A stretch of DNA of 64,000 bases from Chryseomonas sp014190935 (GTDB lineage: Bacteria; Pseudomonadota; Gammaproteobacteria; Pseudomonadales; Pseudomonadaceae). The notes under the pieces were generated by a model. It made no database searches. It saw nothing but the letters and a program-made list of their open reading frames with translations, and was not told the origin of the DNA. The translations under genes were made by a program, and so were the position numbers. Shown here one piece after another: positions 24,766 through 33,555 of the stretch (position 1 is its first letter; each line of letters starts with the position of its first letter). The DNA lies in contig NZ_JACHVV010000006.1 of NCBI RefSeq assembly GCF_014190935.1, positions 62,001-126,000 of the forward strand, read 5' to 3'.

Positions 24766-27033
24766 TCAGCGCGGCATGTTCGGCTGACGCCGCGACTTCT
24801 TGCGCGGACCGCCCTTGGCGTAGCCGGCGGCCTGGCCTTCCTGGCCCTTGTCCCAGGCCTTGCTGCCATCGCTGGCGCGGGGTGGCAGGCCGGTGTGCTG
24901 GGTGAGGATGCGCCCGGCGCCGGTACCGGCCTTCTTGCTGCCCACCGGAGTGGAATTCTTGCGCCGCGCACTCTGGTAGCCCGCGTCGCCCACCGGCTGG
25001 GTGGCCGGGATCAACTGGTGCTTGCCCGGCCCGATCAGGTCGGCGCGACCCATATCCTTGAGCGCCTCGCGCAGCATCGGCCAGCCCTTGGGATCGTGGT
25101 AGCGCAGGAAGGCCTTGTGCAGGCGGCGCTGCTGGTCGCTCTTGACGATGGTCACGCCATCGCTCTTGTAGGTGACCTTGCGCAGCGGATTCTTGCCCGA
25201 GTGGTACATGGCCGTGGCGGTGGCCATCGGCGAGGGATAGAAGGCCTGCACCTGATCCGCGCGGAAGCCGTTGCGCTTGAGCCACAGGGCGAGGTTCATC
25301 ATGTCCTCGTCGGTGGTGCCCGGGTGCGCGGCGATGAAGTAGGGGATCAGGTACTGCTCCTTGCCCGCCTCCTTGGTGTACTTCTCGAACATCTGCTTGA
25401 AGCGGTCGTAGCTGCCGATGCCGGGCTTCATCATCTTGTCCAGCGGACCGCGCTCGGTGTGCTCGGGCGCGATCTTCAGGTAGCCGCCGACATGATGGGT
25501 GACCAGTTCCTTGACGTACTCGGGCGACTCCACGGCCAGGTCGTATCTCAGGCCCGAGGCGATCAGGATCTTCTTCACCCCCGGCAGCGCCCGCGCCTTG
25601 CGGTACAGCTCGATCAAGGATGAGTGATCGGTATTGAGGTTCTCGCAGATACCGGGGAACACGCACGACGGCTTGCGGCAGTGGCGCTCGATCTCCGGGT
25701 CCTTGCAGGCGATGCGGTACATGTTGGCGGTCGGCCCGCCGAGGTCCGAGACCACGCCGGTAAAGCCCGGCACCTTGTCGCGCATCTCCTCGATCTCGCG
25801 GATGATCGAGTCGTGGGAGCGATTCTGGATGATCCGGCCTTCGTGCTCGGTGATGGAGCAGAAGGTGCAGCCACCAAAGCAGCCGCGCATGATGTTCACC
25901 GAGAAACGGATCATCTCGTAGGCCGGGATCCTTTCCTTGCCATAGGCCGGGTGTGGCACGCGCGCATAGGGCATGCCGAACACATAGTCCATTTCCTCGG
26001 TGGTCATGGGGATGGGCGGCGGCGTGAACCAGACGTCCACCTCGCCATGCCGCTGCACCAGCGCGCGGGCGTTGCCCGGGTTGGTTTCCAGGTGCAGCAC
26101 GCGGTTGGCATGGGCATAGAGCACCGGGTCGTTGCGCACCTTCTCGAAGGACGGCAGGCGGATCACCGTCTTGTCGCGGGTCATGCGCGGGCTTTCCAGC
26201 AGCTGCACCACCTTGGCTTCGTTGGGGTCTTCGACCTCGCCTTTGGCCTGCTCGATGGCACAGGCCTCGGTGTCCTGGGTGTTCACGTAGGGATTGATGA
26301 TCTTGTCGACGCGACCGGGTCGATCGATGCGGGTCGAGTCGACCTCGAACCAGCCCTCGGGCGTGTCCCGACGGATGAAGGCGGTACCGCGCACGTCGGT
26401 GATGGCCTCGACGCGCTCGCCACGCGACAGCCGCTGGGCGATCTCGACCACCGCCCGCTCGGCGTTGCCATAGAGGAGGATGTCGGCGGTGGCATCCATC
26501 AGGATCGAGCGGCGGACCTTGTCCTGCCAGTAGTCGTAGTGGGCGATCCGGCGCAGCGAGGCCTCGATGCCGCCGAGCACGATCGGCACGTGGCTGTAGG
26601 CTTCCTTGCAGCGCTGGCTATAGACCAGGCTGGCGCGATCCGGACGCTTGCCGGCGACGTTGCCCGGGGTATAGGCATCGTCGGAGCGGACCTTCTTGTC
26701 CGCGGTGTAGCGGTTGATCATCGAGTCCATGTTGCCCGCGGCCACACCGAAGAACAGATTCGGCTCGCCGAGCTTCATGAAGTCGTCCTTCGAATGCCAG
26801 TCCGGCTGGGCGATGATGCCCACGCGGAAGCCCTGGGCCTCCAGCAGCCGGCCGATGATGGCCATGCCAAAGGACGGGTGATCGACGTAAGCGTCCCCGG
26901 TGACGATGATGATGTCGCAGCTGTCCCAGCCGAGTTGCTCCATCTCCGCCCGACTCATGGGCAGGAAGGGTGCAGGACCAAAGCACTCGGCCCAGTATTT
27001 CGGATAGTCGAACAGCGGCGTGGCGGCTTGCAT
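24766..27033 (-). CDS. YgiQ-family radical SAM protein
   Basis: The 755-residue protein of the UPF0313/YgiQ family has a cluster-binding motif C-x3-C-x2-C (GCFGGCTFC). It shows the family N-terminal segment CDIIIVTGDAYVDHPSFGMA, a central radical SAM barrel (KILIASGLRYDLAV, YLKIAPEHTERGPLDKMMKP) and a C-terminal low-complexity basic tail (SRRQPNMPR). Start at 27033 (MQAATPLFDY); a 17-codon in-frame extension is not conserved. The biochemical reaction is unknown to me. It is monocistronic. Confidence 0.85.
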   Translation of the reverse strand: MQAATPLFDYPKYWAECFGPAPFLPMSRAEMEQLGWDSCDIIIVTGDAYVDHPSFGMAIIGRLLEAQGFRVGIIAQPDWHSKDDFMKLGEPNLFFGVAAGNMDSMINRYTADKKVRSDDAYTPGNVAGKRPDRASLVYSQRCKEAYSHVPIVLGGIEASLRRIAHYDYWQDKVRRSILMDATADILLYGNAERAVVEIAQRLSRGERVEAITDVRGTAFIRRDTPEGWFEVDSTRIDRPGRVDKIINPYVNTQDTEACAIEQAKGEVEDPNEAKVVQLLESPRMTRDKTVIRLPSFEKVRNDPVLYAHANRVLHLETNPGNARALVQRHGEVDVWFTPPPIPMTTEEMDYVFGMPYARVPHPAYGKERIPAYEMIRFSVNIMRGCFGGCTFCSITEHEGRIIQNRSHDSIIREIEEMRDKVPGFTGVVSDLGGPTANMYRIACKDPEIERHCRKPSCVFPGICENLNTDHSSLIELYRKARALPGVKKILIASGLRYDLAVESPEYVKELVTHHVGGYLKIAPEHTERGPLDKMMKPGIGSYDRFKQMFEKYTKEAGKEQYLIPYFIAAHPGTTDEDMMNLALWLKRNGFRADQVQAFYPSPMATATAMYHSGKNPLRKVTYKSDGVTIVKSDQQRRLHKAFLRYHDPKGWPMLREALKDMGRADLIGPGKHQLIPATQPVGDAGYQSARRKNSTPVGSKKAGTGAGRILTQHTGLPPRASDGSKAWDKGQEGQAAGYAKGGPRKKSRRQPNMPR

Positions 27034-27147
27034 GGCAGCTTCCGGGAAAGGGGTGTTTTCAGGAGGTCGCGAAGAATAGCACAAAAAATGACCAGCTCAG
27101 CCCCCGGACATCGATTGCCTTTGGCTATCGGGCGGCTGCCTCGGCCC

Positions 27148-27402
27148 TGCCCTCACCCCAACCCTCTCCCCGGGGGAGAGGGGGCAAAAGCACCTCGCGC
27201 ACCTGCTCGTCCTCTGCTCCCTTGGGGAGAGGGAAGCCCACCGGCAATGCCCTTCAGCCGTAGGGTGGACAACGGCGCAGCCTTGTCCACGCGTAGCGGC
27301 CTCTTTCGTCCAAGGGCAGACCGCGGAAAGATGCCCAACGGCAATCCCCTCCCGCAGCACGCCCTTCCCCTTCTCCCTCCGGGAGAGGGTCGGGGTGAGG
27401 GA
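27148..27402. repeat. Family-1 palindromes upstream of aroP
   Basis: The 447-bp gap between the YgiQ-family gene and aroP holds full copies at about 27148-27185 (CCCTCACCCCAACCCTCTCC...GGGGGAGAGGGGG) and 27365-27402 (reverse orientation, ending GGTCGGGGTGAGGG), plus a partial copy near 27216-27233. The two full copies face each other. Apart from these I see no gene; the aroP promoter probably lies in the last 75 bp. Confidence 0.8.
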
Positions 27403-27480
27403 AGCCCCAGGACCAGGCCCCTGGTGACAGGAGTGCTACCATAGCCGCCCGCTCCCCTCACCACCGAGACATCCCCGTCC

Positions 27481-28857
27481 ATGTCCCAGCCCCAACCCGC
27501 CGCCGGCCAGTTGCAGCGCGGCCTGAAGAATCGTCATATCCAGCTGATCGCCCTCGGCGGGGCCATCGGCACCGGTCTGTTCCTCGGCTCGGCCGGGGTA
27601 CTCAAGTCGGCCGGTCCGGCGATGATCCTCGGCTATGCCATCGCCGGCTTCATCGCCTTCCTAATCATGCGCCAACTCGGCGAGATGATCGTCGAGGAGC
27701 CCGTGGCCGGCTCCTTCAGCCACTTCGCCAGTCGCTACTGGGGCCGCTTCCCGGGCTTTCTCTCCGGCTGGAACTACTGGGTGCTCTACGTGCTGGTAGG
27801 CATGTCGGAGCTCACCGCGGTGGGCAAGTACGTGCAGTACTGGTGGCCCGAGGTACCGACCTGGGCCAGCGCCCTGGTGTTCTTCGTGCTGGTCAACGCC
27901 ATCAACCTGTTCAACGTGAAGGCCTTCGGCGAAACCGAGTTCTGGTTCGCGCTGATCAAGGTGGTGGCCATCCTCGGCATGATGGCCTTCGGGCTCTGGC
28001 TGCTGGTCAGCGGCAGTGGCGGTCCCGAGGCCTCGGTGAGCAATCTCTGGAACCATGGCGGCTTCCTGCCCAACGGCTGGAGCGGCCTGTTCGCGGTGCT
28101 GGCGATCATCATGTTTTCCTTTGGCGGCCTGGAGCTGGTGGGCATCACCGCCGCCGAAGCCGACCAGCCGCGCACCGTGATCCCCAAGGCCATCAACCAG
28201 GTGGTCTGGCGCATCCTGATCTTCTATGTCGGCGCCCTGACCATCCTGCTGTCGCTGCATCCCTGGGACGAACTGGTGCGCAGCATCGGCGCCGGCGGCG
28301 ACGACTACGCCGGCAGCCCCTTCGTGCAGACCTTCGCCCTGCTTGGCAGCGACACCGCCGCCCACCTGCTCAACTTCGTGGTGCTGACCGCGGCGCTGTC
28401 GGTCTACAACAGCGGTGTCTACTGCACCAGCCGGATGCTCTACGGCCTGGCCGAACAGGGTGATGCCCCCCGCGCCCTGCTGCGTACCAATCGCCGTGGC
28501 GTGCCCCTGCTGGGCATCGCCGTGTCCTCGGCGGTGACCCTGCTCTGCGTGCTGGTCAACTACCTGCTGCCGCAGAATGCCCTGGAGCTGCTGATGTCGC
28601 TGGTGGTGGCCTCGCTGGTGATCGCCTGGGCGCTGATCAGCCTGACCCACCTGAAATTCCGCGCTGCCCAGCGCCAGGCCGGGCGCACCTCGCACTTCCC
28701 GGCGTTCTGGTCGCCCTTCGTCAACTGGCTGTGCCTGGCCTTCGTCGGCATGATCCTGGTGCTGATGCTGCGCATCCCCGGCATCGCCGTCTCGGTCTAC
28801 GCCATCCCGGTCTGGCTGGCCTTCCTGTTCCTCTGCTACAAGCTGCGCCGCGGCTGA
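27481..28857 (+). CDS. aroP: Aromatic amino acid permease (APC superfamily)
   Basis: The 458-residue inner-membrane proton symporter has about 12 spans. Similarity to E. coli AroP is strong through the N-terminal half as I recall it (RGLKNRHIQLIALGGAIGTG, MRQLGEMIVEEPVAGSFSHF, SFGGLELVGITAAEAD), which supports Phe/Tyr/Trp transport. A related permease of the same group (PheP or a general aromatic porter) is the alternative. Monocistronic; a family-2 repeat follows. Confidence 0.85.
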   Translation: MSQPQPAAGQLQRGLKNRHIQLIALGGAIGTGLFLGSAGVLKSAGPAMILGYAIAGFIAFLIMRQLGEMIVEEPVAGSFSHFASRYWGRFPGFLSGWNYWVLYVLVGMSELTAVGKYVQYWWPEVPTWASALVFFVLVNAINLFNVKAFGETEFWFALIKVVAILGMMAFGLWLLVSGSGGPEASVSNLWNHGGFLPNGWSGLFAVLAIIMFSFGGLELVGITAAEADQPRTVIPKAINQVVWRILIFYVGALTILLSLHPWDELVRSIGAGGDDYAGSPFVQTFALLGSDTAAHLLNFVVLTAALSVYNSGVYCTSRMLYGLAEQGDAPRALLRTNRRGVPLLGIAVSSAVTLLCVLVNYLLPQNALELLMSLVVASLVIAWALISLTHLKFRAAQRQAGRTSHFPAFWSPFVNWLCLAFVGMILVLMLRIPGIAVSVYAIPVWLAFLFLCYKLRRG

Positions 28858-28870
28858 TCATCCTCGCACC

Positions 28871-28960
28871 CGTAGGTTGGGCTGAGCGAAGCGAAGCCCA
28901 ACACCTGCATCATGCACCGCTCGTTGGGCTTCGACGATGGAGCCGTCTCAGCCCAACCTG
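28871..28960. repeat. Family-2 inverted repeat pair, copy 4
   Basis: CGTAGGTTGGGCTGAG...GAAGCCCAAC then CGTTGGGCTTCGACG...CTCAGCCCAACCTG, between the convergent ends of aroP and the GtrII-like gene. It ends six bases before the stop of the latter. Confidence 0.83.
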
Positions 28961-28965
28961 CCCCG

Positions 28966-30447
28966 CTACTCGAACGGCACCCAGGGCCGCTGCGGCTTCA
29001 TGATGATGCAGCCGTCCTCGCCCACCGCCCAGATGTCGTAGAAGCGATTGTCCACCAGGCGCGTGGCGGCGCCCGGCACGGCCACCCGCTGGCTGCAGCT
29101 GTCGCTGTCGGCATCGTCGATCACCCCCAGGTCCAGCAGGCGTTCGGCGATCATGAAGTTGCCCGGCGACAGGCCGAGGATGAAGGGCAACACCGGCACC
29201 TGCTCGAAGGTCTTCTGCGCCAGCGGCAGCCAGGCCACCTCCAGCGGACCGCCAGTCCAGAGCAGACGCCTGAGCGACCGCAGCTCCGGGCGACTGCTGA
29301 GATCGTGGTGCAGCTCTTGGACGAACCCGCGCTCGAAAGTCTTCTGCGCCGAGAGCACCTGGCCATAGGCATAGGCCAGTGACAGCATCCACAGCACCGG
29401 CAGCACCAGCAGCCAGGTCAGCCGTGGCTGGAATCGCTCCAGCAGATCATGGGCCAGCAACAGCGCCAGGGTCAGGATGACCGCCAGCCCCATCAGGGTG
29501 CGGGCTTCGAGGATGAAATCGCTGAACAGCAGGGTGATGCCGGCCACGCAGGCGGCCAGCACCGGCAGGGTCGCACCGTACAGCAGCAGGGGCAGCAGCG
29601 CCCGCCGGCCATAGGCGCGGGCATAGGTCAGGGCCCCCAGGCCGTAACCGATCGTGGCCAGCCCGCCGAACAGCCACCACAGCCAGAGATTGCCCGGGGT
29701 GACCAGCAGGCCGACGCTGTGCAGCACCTCGCCCAGTCGGTGCCAGAGCTCCGGCAGTACCTGGCCGCCCACGCCGGCGTGCCGCGTGGTCGCCATCAGC
29801 TGGTAGGCGGTGAGGAAGTAGAGGGTGCAACCCAGCAGCAGCTGCAGGCCCTGGCGCAGCACCAGCCGCAGGGCCTGCTCCGGGGCCTCGCGGCGCTGCA
29901 CGACGCGGATCAGCTCCAGGCAGCAGAGGCCGACGAAGACATTGAGCGCCACCTGGTAGAAGGCGATGGCCGCCGCCAGCAGCACCGCCGGCAGCAGCAG
30001 CGCCAGCGCGGTATGGCGACTGCGATAGATCACCGCATAGATCACCGCCACCAGGCTCAGGGCCATGGTCGGGCCGTCGTACTGGTAGGTCAGATTGCCT
30101 AGCCAGAACGGCGAGAACCACAGCGGCAGGAGGGCCAGGCACTGGGTCGGCCGCGGCGCGCCGAAACAGTGCCTGGCCAGGTCGGTCAGGGCCCAGGCGG
30201 CTGCGGCGCAGGCGATCAGCAGCGGCAGGGGGAAGAGATTGAGGGTGCTGCCGCTGAAGGTCAGCAGCCGGTAGAAGACTTCGGTCAGCACCCGCCCCTG
30301 CTGCCGCCACTCCGGGCCGTTCTCCAGCTGGATGCGCCAGTTGTCATCGACATAGGGGAAGTCGACCAGGATGAAGGGCAGGACGAACAGCAGCAGCGCG
30401 GAAAAGAACAGCGCCCGGGTCTGCACCGGGGTGAGCGTCTGGGGCAT
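28966..30447 (-). CDS. GtrII-like membrane glucosyltransferase family protein
   Basis: The 493-residue protein has around ten to eleven membrane spans and a soluble C-terminal tail of roughly 110 residues. The N-terminal loop PYVDDNWRIQLENGPEW after the first span, with acidic residues at the outer face, and the following VFYRLLTFSGSTLNLFPLP resemble the GtrII glucosyltransferase group that decorates O-antigen or other envelope glycans with lipid-linked glucose. I place the start at 30447 (MPQTLTPVQ) since the frame above reads over ddl. It follows ddl on the same strand by 80 bp. Function is inferred from topology and loop pattern only. Confidence 0.55.
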   Translation of the reverse strand: MPQTLTPVQTRALFFSALLLFVLPFILVDFPYVDDNWRIQLENGPEWRQQGRVLTEVFYRLLTFSGSTLNLFPLPLLIACAAAAWALTDLARHCFGAPRPTQCLALLPLWFSPFWLGNLTYQYDGPTMALSLVAVIYAVIYRSRHTALALLLPAVLLAAAIAFYQVALNVFVGLCCLELIRVVQRREAPEQALRLVLRQGLQLLLGCTLYFLTAYQLMATTRHAGVGGQVLPELWHRLGEVLHSVGLLVTPGNLWLWWLFGGLATIGYGLGALTYARAYGRRALLPLLLYGATLPVLAACVAGITLLFSDFILEARTLMGLAVILTLALLLAHDLLERFQPRLTWLLVLPVLWMLSLAYAYGQVLSAQKTFERGFVQELHHDLSSRPELRSLRRLLWTGGPLEVAWLPLAQKTFEQVPVLPFILGLSPGNFMIAERLLDLGVIDDADSDSCSQRVAVPGAATRLVDNRFYDIWAVGEDGCIIMKPQRPWVPFE

Positions 30448-30527
30448 GGCGGCGGATCCGAATCCGGCTTCGACGGGAGACGCAGCCGCCACCACCCGAA
30501 GCGATAGCGGCGCCGGCTGCGTGAGGG

Positions 30528-31544
30528 TCAGTCCTGCAGGGCCAGCTGGCAGATCCGCTCGCAGAGTTCGTCGAAGTCGATACCCATGGCCGCCGCCGAT
30601 TGCGGCAGCAGGCTGGTGGCGGTCATCCCCGGCAGGGTGTTGACCTCCAGGCACCAGAGCCGCCCTTCTGCATCCAGGCGGAAGTCGGCACGGCTGTAGC
30701 CGTCGAGCTTGAGCGCCCGATGCGCGGCCAGGGCCAGGCGGCGCGCTTCCTCGGCGATCTCGGACGAGACCTCGGCCGGAAACACTTCCACCGCGCCCTT
30801 GGGCTGGTACTTGCTGGTGTAGTCGAACACCCCGCTCTGGCCGAGGACGATCTCGCCCACCGCCAGCGGCTGGTCGCCCAGCACGCCCACGGTCAGCTCG
30901 CGCCCGGCGACGAAGCGCTCGATCATCACCTCGCGGTCATAGCGCAGCGCCAGCTCGATGGCCGGTTGCAGGTCCTCGGCGCGGCTGACCTTGCTCAGGC
31001 CCACGGTGGAGCCCTGCTGGCTGGGTTTGACGATCACCGGAAAGCCCAGGGTCGCGGCCACGGTCGCGGCATCTGCCGGCGCCATCAGCCAGTCGGCAGT
31101 GGGTACGCCAGCGGCGCGGAACAGCCGCTTGCTAAGGTCCTTGTCCATGGCCACGGCACTGCCCACCCGGCCGCTGCCGGTGTAGCGCAATTGGGCCAGG
31201 TCGAGCAGGGTCTGCAGGGTGCCGTTCTCGCCGGTGCCGCCGTGCAGGGCGAGGAACAGCAGATCCTGGTCGCCCAGCTGGGCACGGCTGAGCAGCGCGC
31301 CGGCATCCTGGCCACGCATCCGCACCAGGGCAGTCCGCTCCGGCGGTTCGAGGCCGACCCGGGCTTCCAGCAGGGCGCGTTCGGCATCCTCGTCGAGCAG
31401 GCCCAGGGCGGTATCCACGGTCACCACCTGGTGCCCGCGCCGGCGCAGGGCCGCCACCACCTGGGCACCGCTGGCGATGGACACGTCGCGTTCTTCGCTG
31501 GTGCCGCCGAGCAGGACCGCGATCTTCAGCTTGTCCTTGACCAT
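30528..31544 (-). CDS. ddl: D-alanine--D-alanine ligase (ATP-grasp)
   Basis: The product joins two D-alanines with ATP for peptidoglycan precursors. It has 338 residues from the ATG at 31544. Family motifs: VLLGGTSEERDVSIASG, FLALHGGTGENGTLQ, TGSGRVGSAVAMDK, VIVKPSQQGSTVGLSKV, and the C-terminal metal-site run FRLDAEGRLWCLEVNTLPGMT. GAGGA sits six bases upstream, better placed than for the ATG at 31547. It shares one base with the dnaB stop (TGATG). It is not in a mur/fts cluster, so the organism probably has a second ligase there. Confidence 0.88.
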   Translation of the reverse strand: MVKDKLKIAVLLGGTSEERDVSIASGAQVVAALRRRGHQVVTVDTALGLLDEDAERALLEARVGLEPPERTALVRMRGQDAGALLSRAQLGDQDLLFLALHGGTGENGTLQTLLDLAQLRYTGSGRVGSAVAMDKDLSKRLFRAAGVPTADWLMAPADAATVAATLGFPVIVKPSQQGSTVGLSKVSRAEDLQPAIELALRYDREVMIERFVAGRELTVGVLGDQPLAVGEIVLGQSGVFDYTSKYQPKGAVEVFPAEVSSEIAEEARRLALAAHRALKLDGYSRADFRLDAEGRLWCLEVNTLPGMTATSLLPQSAAAMGIDFDELCERICQLALQD

Positions 31545-32938
31545 CATTCGTCCTCGAAAACGTAGCTGCCGGGCGCGAGATTCTCGAACCGGGTGTATTT
31601 GCCGATGAAGGCCAGCCGCGTGGTGCCGATCGGACCGTTACGCTGCTTGCCGATGATGATTTCCGCCACGCCCTTGTATTCGGTCTCCGGGTGATACACC
31701 TCGTCCCGGTAGACGAACATGATTACGTCGGCGTCCTGCTCGATGGCCCCCGATTCGCGCAGGTCGGAGTTCACCGGGCGCTTGTTCGGCCGCTGTTCCA
31801 GCGAGCGGTTGAGCTGGGAGAGCGCCACCACCGGGCAGTTGAATTCCTTGGCCAGACCCTTGAGCGAGCGCGAGATCTCGGAGATCTCGGCGGTCCGGTT
31901 CTCGCCGCTGCTGCCGCCGATCTGCATCAGCTGCAGGTAGTCCACCATGATCAGCCCTAAATCGCCGTGCTCGCGGACCAGGCGCCGGGTGCGGGCGCGC
32001 ATTTCCGAAGGACTGATGCCGGCGGTATCGTCGATGAACAGCTTGCGGTCGTTGAGCAGGTTGACCGCCGAGGTCAGCCGCGGCCAGTCGTCGTCGTCCA
32101 GCTTGCCGGAACGCACCTTGGTCTGGTCGATGCGGCCGAGGGACGAGAGCATCCGCAGCACGATGGAGTCGGCGGGCATCTCCAGGGAGAACACCAGAAC
32201 CGCCTTGTCGGTGCGCAGTACCGCGTTCTCCACGAGGTTCATGGCGAAGGTGGTCTTGCCCATGGACGGACGACCGGCAACGATGATCAGGTCCGCCGGC
32301 TGCAGGCCGCTGGTCTTTTCGTCCAGATCGGCGAAACCGGTGGAGACCCCGGTGATGGCTTCGCTGGAGTTGAACAGGGTGTCGATGCGATCAATGGCCT
32401 TGGTCAGGATGTCGTTGACCCCGACCGGACCACCGGATTTCGGGCGGGCCTCGGCGATCTCGAAGATCTTGCGCTCGGCTTCGTCGAGCAGCTCGTTGGC
32501 CCCGCGGCCTTCCGGGTTGTAGGCACTGTCGGCGATGTCGGCGCTGATGCCGATCAACTGCCGCAGGGTGGCCCGCTCGCGCACGATCTGCGCATAGGCC
32601 TTGATGTTGGCCACCGAGGGGGTGTTCCTGGCCAGCTCGGCCAGATAGGCCAGGCCGCCCACCTGGGGCAGCTGGCCTTCGTTGTCCAGCTGTTCGGACA
32701 GGGTCACCACGTCGAACGGCTGGTTGCGCTCGGCCAGACGGGCCACGGCGCGGAAGATGAGTCGGTGGTCGTGGCGATAGAAGTCGCCATCGGACACCTG
32801 ATCGAGCACGCGCTCCCAGGCGTTGTTGTCCAGCATCAGACCACCCAGCACGGCCTGCTCGGCCTCGATGGAGTGCGGCGGGACCTTGAGGGCAGCGGTC
32901 TGCAGATCGTACTGCTCGGGCAGGGAAATCTCGTTCAT
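31544..32938 (-). CDS. dnaB: Replicative DNA helicase
   Basis: DnaB is the hexameric 5'-3' helicase at the replication fork. The start at 32938 (MNEISLPEQYDLQT) gives 464 residues, the length I remember for P. aeruginosa DnaB. N-terminal domain from about residue 20 (PPHSIEAEQAVLGGLMLDN), RecA-like domain with Walker A GRPSMGKTTFAMN and segments LIMVDYLQLM and LSQLNRSLEQR. It is followed by ddl with overlap. In P. aeruginosa the next gene is alr, as I recall. Confidence 0.97.
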   Translation of the reverse strand: MNEISLPEQYDLQTAALKVPPHSIEAEQAVLGGLMLDNNAWERVLDQVSDGDFYRHDHRLIFRAVARLAERNQPFDVVTLSEQLDNEGQLPQVGGLAYLAELARNTPSVANIKAYAQIVRERATLRQLIGISADIADSAYNPEGRGANELLDEAERKIFEIAEARPKSGGPVGVNDILTKAIDRIDTLFNSSEAITGVSTGFADLDEKTSGLQPADLIIVAGRPSMGKTTFAMNLVENAVLRTDKAVLVFSLEMPADSIVLRMLSSLGRIDQTKVRSGKLDDDDWPRLTSAVNLLNDRKLFIDDTAGISPSEMRARTRRLVREHGDLGLIMVDYLQLMQIGGSSGENRTAEISEISRSLKGLAKEFNCPVVALSQLNRSLEQRPNKRPVNSDLRESGAIEQDADVIMFVYRDEVYHPETEYKGVAEIIIGKQRNGPIGTTRLAFIGKYTRFENLAPGSYVFEDE

Positions 32939-33001
32939 GCGCAGGTCTTGGGCCCCCATTGCGGGCGGCGAAATGATTTTTCGGACGGCAGAAAAGACAA
33001 A

Positions 33002-33033
33002 GGGCACGTCACTGCCTTGGCAATGACGTGCCC
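33002..33033 (-). terminator. Hairpin between rplI and dnaB
   Basis: GGGCACGTCA and TGACGTGCCC enclose an inner TGCC-TT-GGCA stem, giving a nearly continuous 14-bp hairpin. On the minus strand it is followed by a T-rich run (TTTGTCTTTT), fitting an intrinsic terminator or attenuator behind rplI that would separate the ribosomal operon from dnaB. Confidence 0.7.
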
Positions 33034-33088
33034 GATTGTCGACAGACCGGCGCCGGGGCGCAAGTCCGCCAGTCAGGCGACGGCGCGC

Positions 33089-33535
33089 TTATTCAGCGAC
33101 GACGACGATCTTGACGGTAGCTTCGACGTCGGTGTGCAGGTGCACTTCGACATCGTATTCGCCAACGCTGCGCAGCGCGCCGTTGGGCAGGCGAACTTCG
33201 CTCTTGTCCAGCTCGACGCCGGCGGCGCTGACGGCTTCGGCGATGTCGCGGGTGCCGATGGAACCGAACAGCTTGCCTTCGTCGCCGGAGTTGGCGGCGA
33301 TGGTTACGGTCAGGTCAGCCAGCTTGGCAGCACGGGCGTCAGCCTCGGACTTCTTCTCGGCAGCCTGCTTCTCGAGCTCGGCGCGACGAGCTTCGAAAGC
33401 CTCGACGTTGGCAGCGGTGGCTGCGGTGGCCTTGCCCTGCGGCAGCAGGAAGTTACGGGCGTAGCCGCCCTTGACGTTCACTTTGTCGCCCAGGTTGCCC
33501 AGATTGGCGATCTTTTCCAGCAGGATGACATCCAT
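33089..33535 (-). CDS. rplI: 50S ribosomal protein L9
   Basis: The product is the 148-residue L9 protein: MDVILLEKIANLGNLGDKVN is the conserved start, followed by GYARNFLLPQGKA, the long connecting helix, and the C-terminal rRNA-binding domain ending VKIVVVAE. It is the last gene of the rpsF-rpsR-DUF2232-rplI ribosomal operon, 20 bp after DUF2232. Confidence 0.97.
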   Translation of the reverse strand: MDVILLEKIANLGNLGDKVNVKGGYARNFLLPQGKATAATAANVEAFEARRAELEKQAAEKKSEADARAAKLADLTVTIAANSGDEGKLFGSIGTRDIAEAVSAAGVELDKSEVRLPNGALRSVGEYDVEVHLHTDVEATVKIVVVAE

Positions 33536-33555
33536 TGAGTCTTTCCTCTTAACTT

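Noticed and set aside
27153..27482. Small proteins read on the minus strand upstream of aroP
   Set aside because: The frames consist of repeat-derived sequence (for example PSPQGSRGRAG) without ribosome sites.
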